From Distichodus sexfasciatus (taxonomy: Eukaryota; Chordata; Actinopteri; Characiformes; Distichodontidae), in assembly GCA_032718565.1 (NCBI GenBank), contig JAVGVS010000013.1:4348195-4412194 (forward strand): DNA of 64,000 nt, read 5' to 3'. The notes beneath the pieces were generated by a model. It saw nothing but the letters and a program-made list of their open reading frames with translations, was not told the origin of the DNA and did no database searches. Made by a program: the position numbers and the translations under genes. Numbering within the stretch: position 1 is the first letter of the stretch; the number at the start of each line of letters is the position of its first letter. Shown here one piece after another: positions 32,977-44,811 of the stretch.

Positions 32977-35900
32977 CCTCTGGGCAATTCATTGAGAGAG
33001 AATAAAGGGATTGTGTGCTCAGAAATTTAGTTGACAAGGAGGCCGAACAAGCAAAGCCAAAAAATAAAGCAGGAAAACGCTCTAATTGGGCCGTTTCAAA
33101 ATACTAGAGGAAGAGGTGAAAAAAAGAGAGTTGGTGGGAGTGGATTTTTTTAATGCGAGGACCCGGTCAGGGACATTAGCATAAGAAAAAAGTTTTAGTG
33201 CATTTGCCATTGTCCGCGATGAAGAGTTCCAGCAGTCAGCCTGAAGAGGTTGAAAGGATGTGAAAGAAGGACGGCCCATTCAGATTATTCAGGCCCGGTG
33301 GAGCTTGCGGTCATCGGCCTCCGAGCCGCATGACGGGCACGGCCCTTTCATCTCACCCAGAGCCTTTCGCCCGCTATTTTCACACGTCCCGTTCTCAGTG
33401 GACCCCTTCAGCGCTCGCCTCCTTTCTTCTACGCCCATTGGCGGACAAATTTAATGAACCAAAGGCGGCAAAAAAGGAGGAGAGCCGTTCTGCCTTAAAG
33501 CGCTACCGGCCCGGAGCCTGGCATGCAGGAAGCGGTGTGGTTTTTTGGCGCGATCCGGTTCAAAATGTGAGTTTAAAAAAAAAAAAAAGCCCCCTGCCGG
33601 GCCGATTCGCAAGATAAGACAAGAGAGAAGCCGTCTGCTTCTACACACAACGGCCCTAAATCCATTATCGTTGCCCGGTGTGAGCGACCATTCAGCCAGA
33701 TTTTCCCAATGAAATAAAGTGTGTTTAAGATGTCAGAGGTGGCAAACATTAAAAATGCGCAGTTCATGGCCAGGCCACTCTTAGGCCTCAGATAATGAAT
33801 TTAGTCAAAACTGAAGTTTTTTTCAGGGTTGAGAAATAACGACAGTTATTAGGATGGTAGTATTTGGCTTTTTTGATATTTTGAACTTGAGAAACTTGTG
33901 AAAAACACTCCTAGAACGAATGTGTAGAAAAATTACACAAATCACGTGTAGCACTTTAGTTTAAACATTTTGTGTTAATGTTTAATAAAATTGTGTTGGA
34001 AAAAGTCCGATCTTTTACACAGTCATGTGTAGTTTTAAAATGTACGTGTGCATTTGTTCACAGCATTCAACACAGTATGTGTAACGAAGGACAGCACGTG
34101 TGTTAATATTATACATGTTTACACACAAAGTATTTCATTTCCAGCATTTTTTTTTAAAGAAACCAAACTTATATTTATTTTTTTACTCATTAACATTATA
34201 AAATGGGGGGGAAATGAAATATTAAAGTTCTGGCCATTTTTAGCCAATTTGGACTTACTTTGGTCTGTAACAGATTTTTGACTCATTTCTTGGAGAAAAC
34301 TACATTTTTCCACCTGAGCGTTGCGTCACAATAAAACGGTGGACACGCGTCGGAATAATCACTGAAAATATCAGGTAAGAGTCTGTATTGTGAGTAGAAC
34401 GCTGGTTGTTGTTATTTATCAGCTAAAAACGAGTTTTATCTGTAATAAATGGTCAGATTTGACTGAACTGGAACGCTTCAGTGAATGACTTCCCTCAGAG
34501 AGTTGTGCACGCTTACAAACAGCGCGTGTTTTTACATTGCGAAAAATATCATTCATGCGTTTTTACACGATTACTTCAGTTTTTGAGACGGCAAGACACG
34601 GCACTTGTTCTCGTTTTCTCCTTATTCTTCTTTTATGGCAGTTGGCATCCAGCTTCATGGTGCTTTACTGCCCCTGCGGCTTTGGTCAGCTTACTGCCCC
34701 CTCATTACGGGGTAGCTACGGTACTAGTTTATATTATAATAACGTAGACCCAACTAATCGACTATTAAATTAGTTGCCAACTATCTTAATCATCTATTTT
34801 AATCAATTAGTTGTTGTAGCCCTAATATATTGTGATATTAAAAAAAAAAAGCAGGGATTTTTTCACTTGGATAACTTTTTGGAATCAACGAATCATTAAT
34901 AACGTTTGGGATGATTTTGCAGTGAAGTGCAGCTGTACAGAAAATAACCAAATTCAACAAAAACCTTTACTGAGCTATAACTGGAGTTATATCAGAAGGA
35001 CGTAGATTATTCACAGAAAGTGAGTTTTCCTTGTAACTTCTGTCATTTTTGGAGTACTTCTGTGTTTATTCTGGGTTTATTTTCTTGAAGCTCTATTTTT
35101 ATCATCTAAAGATAATATTGGGGTCGCTCTTCTTTCTTATCACAAGTTTTTAGTTGGTTCACTCTCTCGCTCTCTCCTCCCTCCCTCTTTCTCTCTCTCT
35201 AAGACTAGAGAGGACACAATGGGCTTTTTCACTGGAGTATATGAAGTCAGTATTGCCCCAATATGTGGGGGAATCTGAGGGGAGTCGACCTCCTGAGAAG
35301 TCGCTTCTTTGTGGCGTCTCAATGGAGCCGGTGACCCCTGCAAATCTATGTTATGTTATACCGAGCTGATTTTGAACAAATGGCCTCGGAAACCTCTCCC
35401 GATTCATTGTCTCTCGCGGTCACTTTTAGCCTTTTTAGCAGCACCGCTAAACCAAAATCTCACTCATTAACCGAATTTCGACCGGCAAACTTTTGCCTCT
35501 GGTTTTGTCAATATTTATTTTATTTTTTTTGCCGTGGCAACTGTTTTATTGAATTGAATATACGCCAGACAGCATTATCTCCTCACGCTAAATATTATTT
35601 CCATCTCCCCGAAGAGCAAACACGCGTAATTGGCTCCGTAAACCCAGACCGGCGGAACACTAATATTTTTGTTTTCCCGTCTGCTCTGAGAAATCTCACC
35701 GCCAGTCGGGAGCGATTTACCCTGAGGCAGTTTTTGTGGCCACATCTCTTTCCTCCCTCTCTCTCTCCCTCTCCCCCGCTCTCTCTCTCTCTCAAGCCCC
35801 ACTGTGCTCTCTGGCTCTGATGAAGGGTACAGTACATGATTACCCGTCCCAGCAGCCCTAGCTCCTGGCCACATGGGAATCGCTCATCAAAGAGACGGCC

Positions 35901-36360
35901 GGCTAGATAAACTCCATATGGGACTGGGGATACGGTGGAATGCGGGAGCCGTGGCGAGCGTCAAGGTGAACGTTCACGCGCAACGCTTTTCCTTATGCGC
36001 TCCAACAAGGGAAAAGCACGTGAGGTTGTCGTGTGAACGCTTATCAAAGTGGAAAAGCCGATTTGTTAAGAACGGGGGATCCAGAGCACGTTAAAAATGC
36101 AGATATAATATGAGAAATTCTCTAAGGGTGTAAAATGGCATTCTGCAGTAAAGCAGGGAAAAAAGTGTTCATTAAAGAAAGACAGAGCGGAATGTGGGAG
36201 CTCTTTGTAAAGCGCTGAGGGGGTTTGCTCTTCCCCGGGTTTGGTTAGAGTGACTTTGGCATGAGCTTTGAAGTGACGGCAGTAATCCTCCCCGAAGCTG
36301 CTCTCGCGGCTGGGGCGGTAGATCTACTACTTTTGCAGCACGTAAAAATGTGTGTAAAAA
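32246..36360. other. Mostly single-copy region with conserved-looking blocks
   Basis: Blocks at 32990-33560, 33600-33780 and 35380-36110 are GC-moderate, complex and repeat-free, for example CGCGTAATTGGCTCCG near 35624. (GA)n lies at 32946-32970 and poly-A at 33576-33589. 34320-34620 holds a DNA-transposon fragment listed separately. 33860-34140 is AT-rich with ACACGTGT phrases. The 155-codon frame at 35353-35820 has no recognised domain. No gene is supported. Confidence 0.4.
34378..34600 (+). repeat. AACGCTGGTTGTTG element fragment
   Basis: Phrases AGTAGAACGCTGGTTGTTG, TTATTTATCAGCTAAAAAC and TCTGTAATAAATGG recur at 10855-10915 and, reversed, at 57640-57700. It is an internal piece of a dispersed DNA-transposon family. 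Confidence 0.65.
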
Positions 36361-36417
36361 TGGTACCGATCTGAAACTGGTGTGTTCACAATGACAAATA
36401 ATCACTCACTTTCACTC
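36361..36417 (+). mobile_element. SINE family 1, tail fragment
   Basis: GTGTGTTCACAATGACAAAT followed by AATCACTCACTTTCACTC is the family tail; a bit of GGTACCG precedes it after an internal deletion. Confidence 0.65.
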
Positions 36418-36627
36418 GGTGCTGGAGTTCGCTCGACGACAATAGAACAGAGTGGTTTGGATTTTGGAAAAGGGAAAAGTTAGGTGTTTTCTTTTAAATC
36501 TTGTCTGATTTTCTTCCTAAAATAGTTTTGGTTTTGCAAAAAAAAGTGACAAAATTTTAGACTAGGGCTGAGAGATATTCACAACCTCTAATCCCTGTAA
36601 TCTTGCCACTTATTTCCCGGGCGTGAT

Positions 36628-36872
36628 TTGATGGTGTAACGGTCAGGGCGTTTGTTCGGAAGGTTGCTGGTTTGAATCCCAGGCCTGGTAAATGTATCAC
36701 TAACGTACTCATGAGCAAGGTACCGTCCCCAAGTATTGCTGCTCGGGCGCTTCCCTTGTTAGCTGCCCACTGCTTCTTCACGGATGGGTCAAATGCGGAG
36801 GTCACATTTGGTTGTGGTGCACTGTGTGCTGTGCTGTGGTGTGTTCACAATGACAAATAGTCTTTCACTTTC
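36628..36872 (+). mobile_element. SINE family 1, full-length-like
   Basis: The head TGATGGTGTAACGGTCAGGG is followed by an intact-looking box B (GGTTTGAATCCCAGG), the core GAGCAAGGTACCGTCCCCAA, GCTGCCCACTGCTTC and the tail CACAATGACAAATAGTC and CACTTTC. It is the best copy for building the family consensus. Confidence 0.88.
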
Positions 36873-37171
36873 CTTATTTTTTGGAATTCTGTTACACTTT
36901 TTTAAATTCTGTTAATACGTTCTCCAGTATGTGTTCATGTCCTGTCTTGTTAACGAACGTGTTTGTTGTCATGTGACTTCGCTTTGTCCAGTCTATGCCA
37001 GTCGATGAGTGGATGAAGTATCAGTTTTACAACTTAGAAGCTACAATAATGTGTTTGTGTCTGTGTTTGAGCTGATATCAGTACCAGCACAAAATTTTAC
37101 GTTACATCTTATAAAATGTAATCCTTATCTTTTACAACTGTCATTTGTTAAAAAACTGTAATTTCTAACTC

Positions 37172-37634
37172 CAGTCCCTCCAGAATTTCACGGGCCTTTT
37201 TAGAGATTGTTGCGTTCTAAAACACCTGATTTTTTCTATAAAAAAAAGATAAAATTAGATGAAAGTTGCAGGGTTTTAGCCGTTTTGTTGCAAGTCAAAG
37301 TTGTGGAAAAATTTGCGATATTGTCCCCTTTTATAACAATTATTTGAAACGAAGGGACTAAAACCACTAGTATTATTATAAACCGTTAATCATTTAGTTA
37401 TTTTTGAAGGGAAACGGGAGGCGTTTTTATCACACGTTTCTTGCGTCTTCTAAGCGTAACAAGGAAGTGAGTTTGCTGACGTACGGCTCAGCGCTTTGCG
37501 GGAAACGACAATAATTGGTCAAAAAAATGTGGAAAAGTTGCGGCAGTTGGTCAAAATTGCACGGTAGTAATGAATTTGTGGGAACTGGCTAAAATTGCGT
37601 TAATAGCTGTGATCGCAAAATCCTGGAGGGTCTG
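37172..37634 (-). mobile_element. DNA transposon with CAGACCCTCC inverted ends (complete)
   Basis: The left end reads CAGTCCCTCCAGAATTTC and the right end, reversed, CAGACCCTCCAGGATTTTGC, giving terminal inverted repeats of about 17-20 bp. At 463 bp and without a transposase frame it is non-autonomous. Its interior matches 3653-4101 in opposite orientation. A target duplication is not clear. Confidence 0.85.
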
Positions 37635-39507
37635 TTACCCATTACCATTACGTTCACATTACCAGGCTTCTCCCTTTCACAACTGTGATTTGTATCTCAA
37701 ACCTGCAAGAACTTAAAACATATATACTTTTAACCGATCTCAGTGTTTACAGCTACAATACACTGTATATAATACACATGTACATTACCACGCATCCTGC
37801 CCCTTTAGCTCAGTTGTAAAGCTGAAAACCAATCAGATTTAGCTCGTTCAGGAACCGACACAGCTGCAGATCAGCGAGATTGAAATGAACATTCGGCCCT
37901 CCGGCTCCCTGGAGAAGAGCGTCGGCCCCGGCTCACGGAGAGGCCCCTCGTCAACCAGACACAATCAGGCATCAAGCACCGTCTAATTACGGCCAATGAA
38001 ATCAGAGAAGCCCCGTCTCATGAAAGGACATCACACGCCGAGAGACGCCACGGAATCAAAGGTCTAACATGCCACCAGGGGCAGCAGCAGCAGCAGCTCG
38101 TCTTGCTATCAAATGTGATGGGTATCCATAGCACCTCTTGGCGCGCTTTGATTCGGGACTTAATTAATTCCTGGAGGGATGCTGTAACCGGATGATTCTC
38201 CCGAACTTCTTAAAAAGACCTTAACCACGGTAGCCGGTCGTCACTTTTGATTGAACCGCAGACGTCGACGAGAAACGAGCCACGGAAGGAGAAATCCCCG
38301 CGTCGACTCGCCCGGTTCGAGTTCCTGAAACGACTCGAGACGAGGCCGTTAGGATCCCGCTCTTGAACGAGAGACGTCTCTGCCGGCGCGCCTTGACGAC
38401 TTATTTGCCTAAATTGCGGCTCAGCAGAACTTCTTGCCAAACCAAAACGTGTTCTTCATTACAGTCGTATGAGGAGAGATGGATTTGAAAAACGCTGAAC
38501 CGCAGCCAAGCCACAGACTCCTCTGACGGAGACGAGGCCCTCGTTCCTCCGTTCGTTCGTTATCCTTCTGCTTTTGACTGTCTCCGTTAGGGATCACTGC
38601 GGCGGTTTTCTGTTGGCCTCTGTTCTCTTCATCTTCCTTTCAACCATGTCTTGTCTTGGTCTCGGTTTTGGAGGTCTTGATCCCAACTCTACCACATCCA
38701 CATTTCTTGTCTGTCAGCTCCAAAATCAGCCACCAAGTTGAGGTCTTCCTTTGACGCCCCAAATTCCAGCTGGTTCCTAAAATCACTACTCCAGGTCATC
38801 ACCCGGCTCTGGGAGAATCATAGTTCTTCTCTCCCGTCCCCATAGAGACGGGACGACCGTCAGGTGTGCTCGCGTTCTCCATCATTCCGCTCCCCTATGG
38901 AGGTTTAAAGTCATAACGGAACTGCCCCAAATCTCACGAGCCTCTCCTGGACCTTTATTCCGTCGGTGTCCGGCAGTACGCGTGTTATTTTTTCTTAAGC
39001 GAATTCAGCTGGGTAGCCATGTTACAGTTACCGCATGCTAAGTTTAAAGTAAGGTCAAGACTAAAGCAGGTGGCTGGATAAATCATGCTGACGTTTTTGC
39101 TCCAATAAATGCTCGCTCCCGGGAGCGTGCGAGTGGGACTTTAGCGTCAGAATAAAGCGAAGGAGAAGCGCTGTGTTTTTTCCATCAGCTCGGGTCACGG
39201 CGCAGCAGCCAGGCAGATGTTTGCACAGAAGTGGTAGAGAGGTGTGGCCGGGCAATTACGGCATATTACATGGAGCGCTGAGGCTGTTTTAACCTCTCAC
39301 AGTCGCTATTTTTGGGCGATGTAAGAAAGCCAGAAAGAGATTGCAGTCGTTGAAGTGTAGGAGAAGTTCCGTTCATTTCCGTCAGCAAAAAGTATGATGC
39401 AAAATGTTCGTATTTTTCCATGACTAAAAGCTTGTTTATGCGCATATTTTTGGCCTTTTGTTTTAGCTACAAACGCATATTTTTTTTAAATGTACATTAT
39501 GCTGTTT
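37635..39507. other. GC-rich single-copy region; candidate conserved noncoding elements
   Basis: 37850-38210 is complex, repeat-free and includes GTCTAATTACGGCCAATGAA, which joins a homeodomain-type TAATTA core to an NF-Y CCAAT box, and ACTTAATTAATTCCTGG. 38200-38460 is CpG-rich. 38645-38695 carries a GTCTTGGTCTCGG repeat fragment. 38980-39350 is again complex. No coding exon is supported. Confidence 0.45.
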
Positions 39508-40215
39508 GCTCATGTGCACTACGCTAGTTGCTAACATACACTATGTTAATTGTTAATGTGCACTGTTAGTTGCTAACGTACACTATGCTAGTTGCTAATA
39601 TGAAGCTGCTAACGTACACTATGTTAGTTGCTAATGTGCACTATGTTAGTTGCTAACGTACACTATGTTAGCTGAGCACGTACACTATTTTAGCTGCTAA
39701 TGTACACTATTTCAGCGCCAAGCAACATATTAATTATGCGTCGCCTGCTAATGTACACTATGTTAGCTGCTAACGTCCACTATGTTACTTGCTAACATCC
39801 ACTGTTACTTGCTAAAGTTTACTATGTTAGCTGCTAATGTCCACTATGTTAGCTGCTAACGCAGACTATGCTAGTTGCTAATGTACAATATGTTACATGC
39901 TAACGTACACTATGTTACTTGCTAATGTACACTATGTTAGCTGTTAACGTCCACTATGTTACTTGCTAACGTCCACTATGTTACGTGCTAACGTCCACTA
40001 TGTTAGCTGCTAACGTCCACTATGTTAGCTGCTAACGCAGACTATGCTAGTTGCTAATGAACACTATGCTAGTTGCCACGTAATAATATGTTACTTGCTA
40101 ACGGATACATTGTTACTTGTTAACATATTATGTTACTTGGTTAACGCATAATTATGTCGCCATAGTGTACACCTGTTAGCTGCTAATGTACACTATGTTG
40201 TTGCTAATGAACATG
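39508..40215 (+). repeat. 22-bp minisatellite, roughly 30 units
   Basis: The unit is TGCTAACGTMCACTATGTTAG plus one base, with recurrent CTAACG/CTAATG and GTTAGC/GTTACT/GCTAGT variants. Units are mostly in register, with some short or damaged ones near 39700 and 40080. The unit is rich in GTTAGC/GCTAAC, so it has internal dyad symmetry. Confidence 0.95.
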
Positions 40216-42057
40216 CGAAGGCTAGGTCATTTCCACAACACAAACATCTGGTCTTGAATCTGGCAACACACTTCCGACTACAGAAGTGGAGTCGAGAGTG
40301 TGGCGACCCTGCGGTAGTCCTCTGCAGCAGGCCGAGTGGGCAGACAGGCGAGGACGTTTTTACGGTGGAGTCTGGCTGTTAAACCACAAGTGTCTCTTAA
40401 CAATGCCATTTGGCCACTGGATCAAAGGTGGACGTGTTAAAATAAAACATCAGTGGCACAGACACAATAGAAGCTGGAAACATACAACGCTTCGGAGGGT
40501 TTTTCTATTTGGCGAAGGCAGCGCTTCAAGGCAAGAGGCAACGTGTCAGGCTAGGGCTGGGCGATTTACCGATACCGATATTCAGAACGGGTCTCGTCCA
40601 TGACGATTACTACAATTATTTTTAAAAATCGCTAATACTTTTTAAAATATAATTTTATATAATATAATTTTTAAATTACGTTAATATTTTTCTTAAAATT
40701 TGCCAGTTTGTCCCCTTAAAAACTTACTAACGCTTGTGTTGTCATGTGACAGTTATTTTAAAATCACTTCTTCAATAAGAAAAATTTTTGAGGAACTTTT
40801 GGACTTGCTTTTTGCATGCTTTTGGACTGTGAGAGAAAACCAGAGGCCCATGCGAAAATGGGGAGAGACCCCACGGCCGACCTGGCGATCAAATCCAACC
40901 TTCTTGCTTCAAGGCGACAGGGCTAACCGCTGCGTAAGCATGCGTCACCATGAACCCAAAACAAACCCAAAACCCAATAAAATAATTGTACATCGTACAA
41001 GTCATATTGGTTCAGCTCATGCCGTTTTTTGGACTCGCAGAAAAAGATAATAATAATAATAATAATAATACAATAATAACAACAATAATTTTCCAGGCTG
41101 ATTTGGAAGAGACAAGACGGATCATCCCATAAGAGAGATTCGGCCCCGGAATCCGTTGAGGTCCATAATCACGACATCTGTTTGACATTGGACCAAACCC
41201 GAGGAGATCGCCCAACAGGATATTACACTCACCAGCGGGGGGTGTGATCCTAACCACGGGGCCTCTCTCTCTCCTTTTTCCCTCTCTCTCTCTCACCTCT
41301 CCCCCCTTACTTCAGAGCCGAGCTCCTCTTTCACTCTCACAGAAGGAGCCACAATCACACCCCCAGGCTAAAATCTAAGAAGAATGAACAATGAAAATGA
41401 CCTGGCGATCTCAATTCGTAAGGAAGGAATTTATATCATGATTAATTGATTTTAATGTAGATTACATCTAATTCCAAAATTATAATATTTTCTGGCCTCC
41501 ATTCAGTATTCTCTTGTAAATTTGACAAAAAGAATTAGTTTTGTTGTTCATCGAAATATTGCAGTATTCGAGTGGAGTTTTTAACCCTTTTATTTGCTGC
41601 ATCTGCTTGAACAATCCAGAGTCATTTAGGCCCTGTTTTACACAGTAGATATTTGGGAAAACGGTGATATAGCCATGCGTTTTTGCCTTCCATTGTAATG
41701 AAAACGCAGGTTAATTTTAATGGAATCAAATATTTCTGAAAACTCTGGCCAAGGTGGAGATTTTAGAAAATTCTAGGGTTCAGTATTGTGAAGAAAAATA
41801 AGGTTAGCACCAGGCAGAAACACTTCTTTATCCATTTGGTTTCTATCTGGATACACAAAATTATTTGATAACATAATATATTTTTCTATATTTGTTTTTT
41901 TCCCTATTGATTGCTCTCTAACTTTATAAAATTGGAAAAATTTTATAAAATTGATCAATTGAAAATGAATAAATACTACAGTCTTGAGTCATTTTGAGCC
42001 AATTAGGCCTCATTTTGGCCTATAAAATGAGCTGCTTTTGGCCTTTCTGGAAGAGAA
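40216..42057. other. Mixed sequence with several repeat fragments
   Basis: 40553-40650 begins GGGCTGGGCGATTTACCGAT, a fragment of a TIR family. (TAA)n covers 41047-41089. 41770-41960 (AAGAAAAATAAGGTTAGCAC .. TTTGATAACATAATATATTT) is the reverse of about 50230-50395. 42000-42055 carries the GCCTATAAAATGAGCTGC phrase also seen near 10712. 41130-41370 is single-copy. No gene recognised. Confidence 0.5.
40815..40940 (-). mobile_element. SINE family 2, fragment
   Basis: Contains GCATGCTTTTGGACTGTGAG, a shortened CGCGACC/GGGGAGA body and AGGGCTAACCGCTGCG, i.e. the head and middle of the family in reverse orientation with a deletion. Confidence 0.7.
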
Positions 42058-42080
42058 CTAGGGTTAGGGTTAGGGTTAGG
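42058..42080 (+). repeat. Interstitial telomere-like TTAGGG repeats
   Basis: Three and a half TTAGGG units starting CTAGGGTTAGGG. Confidence 0.8.
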
Positions 42081-42329
42081 TCTACGGCCGAGTCCAAGAC
42101 AAGACTGAGACTTTCAAAAACTGATACGACAACACTAGCGTGAATAATTTAGATTTTTAACTTTCTAAAGCTTCTCCACAGATCTTAACAACAACTTCCA
42201 CTTTGCCTGCGCTAAAACTAGGGTTGGATGCATCTAGCTGCATTTTTTTTTTTAAATGTCAGAACCATGCCACTGTGGTAAAGGTGAAGTTTGACCCCCA
42301 GGGCATGTGAGCATCGTCACTCTCCTGTA

Positions 42330-42424
42330 CAGAGAGAGAGAGAGAGAGAGAGAGACCCTCTCCCTCAGGTCAACAGTGCCGCATCCGAAATGATCACACC
42401 AGACACGAGAGCAAGCAGAGAGAC

Positions 42425-42458
<34 letters not shown>
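42330..42458. repeat. Two (GA)n microsatellites
   Basis: (AG)n at 42330-42355 and 42430-42458, separated by about 75 bp of complex sequence. Confidence 0.95.
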
Positions 42459-42461
<3 letters not shown>

Positions 42462-43313
42462 ACTCAATGCATTCTGGGGGTTTTACTATGTGACCTTTCA
42501 GTGTTCTGTCAGAGCGATTTGTTTGGCCGGCTGGTGCCTGGGCCTCTTTGTACTACTCAGCGTGATGGGTCAGGCGTTGCTGTAAGTAATCCTGCCTGAT
42601 GAGCCAAACAGCCTCTCCAGAAAGTTTGTGCACTCTGAAGGTGGAGGATACCCATTTCTGGCCTAAACGAGAGAATGCCTCCAAACACCCCCCTTTCCCA
42701 AACTCACACACACACACACAGCCTTCTGTCTTTGGACGGGCTGAATTCGAGGAATCGTGGGGCCCCCTCGCTCCTCAGGCAAAGGATGCTAATTTCAAAC
42801 CGTGTAAGACACGGCTATTTTCACTGCACATTAAACATTCGTGACATCTTTTGAACATGTTGTATGGCTAGATATAAAGCATCATCAACATAATGAATTT
42901 TTTCATACACATATTTCTCAAACTCCGGAAACTCAGCCCCGGATCTTTTAAGGTCTCCCTCGTCTGGCGTTGTTAAAACCGAACCAAACTGCAGATACTC
43001 GGGATGGGTTTGCTTAAGCCTCGTTCATGCTGCAGGAACCCTAAAATATTACATTTGGTCACCGATCAGCTGTTGCTGCATACGAACGCCACAAAGATGT
43101 GATCAACTTGCCGAACAGTCGCCAACTCCGCCAGCTATCGGCAAGCGACAGCCAATGAGAGCGCAGGACATGAGTCAACACAATAACGTTTTGTGTAGAT
43201 CGGACAGAGCGGTCATCCTGAAACATGGTGTAGGTGGGGACTCCCTGTTGCCGCTACACAGTTGTCTGATTTGTGATCGGAAGTCGTGAGGTTGTGTAGT
43301 GTGAACAGCACTT
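42459..43313. other. Single-copy sequence, nothing firm
   Basis: 42470-42830 looks complex and GC-moderate. 43010-43310 contains GAACGCCACAAAG and GTGTGAACAGCACTTAG phrases that may be a worn transposon end. No gene recognised. Confidence 0.35.
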
Positions 43314-43800
43314 AGGGGTGTAACGATACATCAATACATCGAGTCAATGATCAACAAACGTATACAACACACTACAACCCCAAAGCAAATCACACGACTA
43401 TACTGTCTAATTTCTTTAACAACACCAGCTCTCACTCACAATCTCTGTGTTCCTGATGGTTTTAGCGCCGCAGGATTAGGGACCGTCACTAAATTACAGA
43501 GCTGTGTTTAAACGAATCATTTTGGACATTATTTTAATAATAAATAATTTAGCATATATATGGGTGTGTAATTATTACATTGTTTTAGTTGGAAAACACT
43601 ATTTAAGTCAATTATTTCCTTAAGCAGAACAGAATAATCTCGGTCATGTTTTCAAACATTTTTAAAAGAATATTTGTTTTTGTTTAAAAAGACTCAGGGA
43701 CCGTACTGGATTTGTATCGTATCGGCAGATATCCAGATTTACAATACCGCTATCTCTATGGGACATTAAAAAAGTGGTATCGTGCCATGTCTAGTCAAAC
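43314..43800 (-). mobile_element. GATACCGAT-type DNA transposon copy
   Basis: The right part, reversed, reads CATGGCACGATACCACTTTT, then AATGTCCCATAG and GCGGTATTGTAAATC, matching the left part of 60849-61268. The middle TAATTATTACATTGTTTTAG matches the reverse of about 61040 and of 10540. The left part begins AGGGGTGTAACGATACATCA, which belongs to another family, so this may be two joined fragments. Confidence 0.55.
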
Positions 43801-44026
43801 CTTTAGTGGTTACGCTATTTAAGTGGTATAACACAGGCGACTGTGTGCAGCAGCTCAGGAAAAAAAGTGTAAAATTATTTTTTGTTGAATTCTTGACAGT
43901 TGAATCAATATAATACCGTGTCTTGATAAAACTTGGGATTTACGCCAATCACTTCAAGACATTAAAGCTTTAAGCCTGCAGTATGAACAAGGTGTCAGTG
44001 TGTGTTTTGGCCAACATTGCTGGGGT

Positions 44027-44100
44027 CGACCGGTTATTGGCTGATAAGTTGTATTAATACTGATGTGTAGCATTTTTATGATCATCACTGGCGTCATATT
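44027..44100 (+). repeat. GTCGACCGATTATTG-type element fragment
   Basis: GTCGACCGGTTATTGGCTGA and GCATTTTTATGATCATC parallel the fragment at 62221-62345 and the complete element at 52960-53243. Confidence 0.6.
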
Positions 44101-44184
44101 TTCAACCAGTAAACTGGTAAAATACATGAATGTGCTACTTTGACTCTGACTATTCTCTGAAGTCACCACTCTGAATCGGTCTAG

Positions 44185-44510
44185 ATCAGGTGTGGGGCCG
44201 TTAATTTCCCCAAGGGTCCACATGACAAATTTGAATTGACATGGAGGGCCGAACCAATAGACTGTAATCAATTCTGCTCAATGGAAATTTATTTATTTTA
44301 TTTTTGACAATACGTTCTTTTAACAACAAAAGCAATATTGAAATATGTACGTTTTTGCATATTTTTCACCTTCAAAATAAAAGCAATGCAGTTGAAGTGG
44401 TGTTCATAAAATACACTACTTCTGTTTTATTTTTATGTTTAATTTGTTATTTCACAGCGTCCTCAGGCAGGCCGGCCAGGGACAGACAAAGGCCGGGATG
44501 TGGTCCTCTC
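44185..44510. mobile_element. Probable DNA transposon relic
   Basis: Begins near GGTGTGGGGCCGTTAATTTC and CACATGACAAATTTGAATTG, and ends near GGCCGGGATGTGG. The middle is AT-rich with TTCAAAATAAAAGCAATGC. This layout is familiar from fish hAT-like non-autonomous elements, but I cannot fix both ends. Confidence 0.4.
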
Positions 44511-44571
44511 GACTGGGCAGTGCCCGGTTCTGTAGGTCTGTTCTAGATGAGTCTAGATGAGTTTTTAGACG

Positions 44572-44811
44572 TCACAGGTTTATCCTAAAGGCACCACAAG
44601 TTTGGCATTCTGACGTAGAAGCTGGAACCTTCTCGCACTTTTTGTGTTTATTTTTGAAACCAGTTTCCACTTTCGCAGCAGACATATTTGAATTGTCATA
44701 CTCAGTATCAGTATCTGCATGGAGGAAAACCGCATCGGTCGACTCCTGCCGCACTGAATTGAAATCGACTGCATAGCGGCGCCTGAGCCAACATCCATAT
44801 TTGTGCATCAC
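44572..44811 (-). other. 79-codon open frame of unknown nature
   Basis: The frame begins MMHKYGCWLRRRYAVDFNSV and ends ECQTCGAFRINL. Its composition is protein-like (mixed Lys/Glu/Ser/Thr, a Cys-x-x-Cys pair near the end) rather than repeat-driven. I do not recognise a family. It could be the start of a decayed transposon gene, given the relic just to its left, or chance. Confidence 0.2.

Noticed and set aside
36660..36690. tRNA-like box B sequence
   Set aside because: It belongs to the head of a SINE, with the family body downstream; not a functional tRNA gene. The same holds at 1079, 22905, 21550 and 51700.
39508..40215. CRISPR-like regular repeat
   Set aside because: Units are contiguous with no unique spacers, and the genome is vertebrate. 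It is a minisatellite.
42330..42458. GA repeats as GAGA-factor regulatory sites
   Set aside because: Simple dinucleotide expansion explains them; no further promoter evidence nearby.
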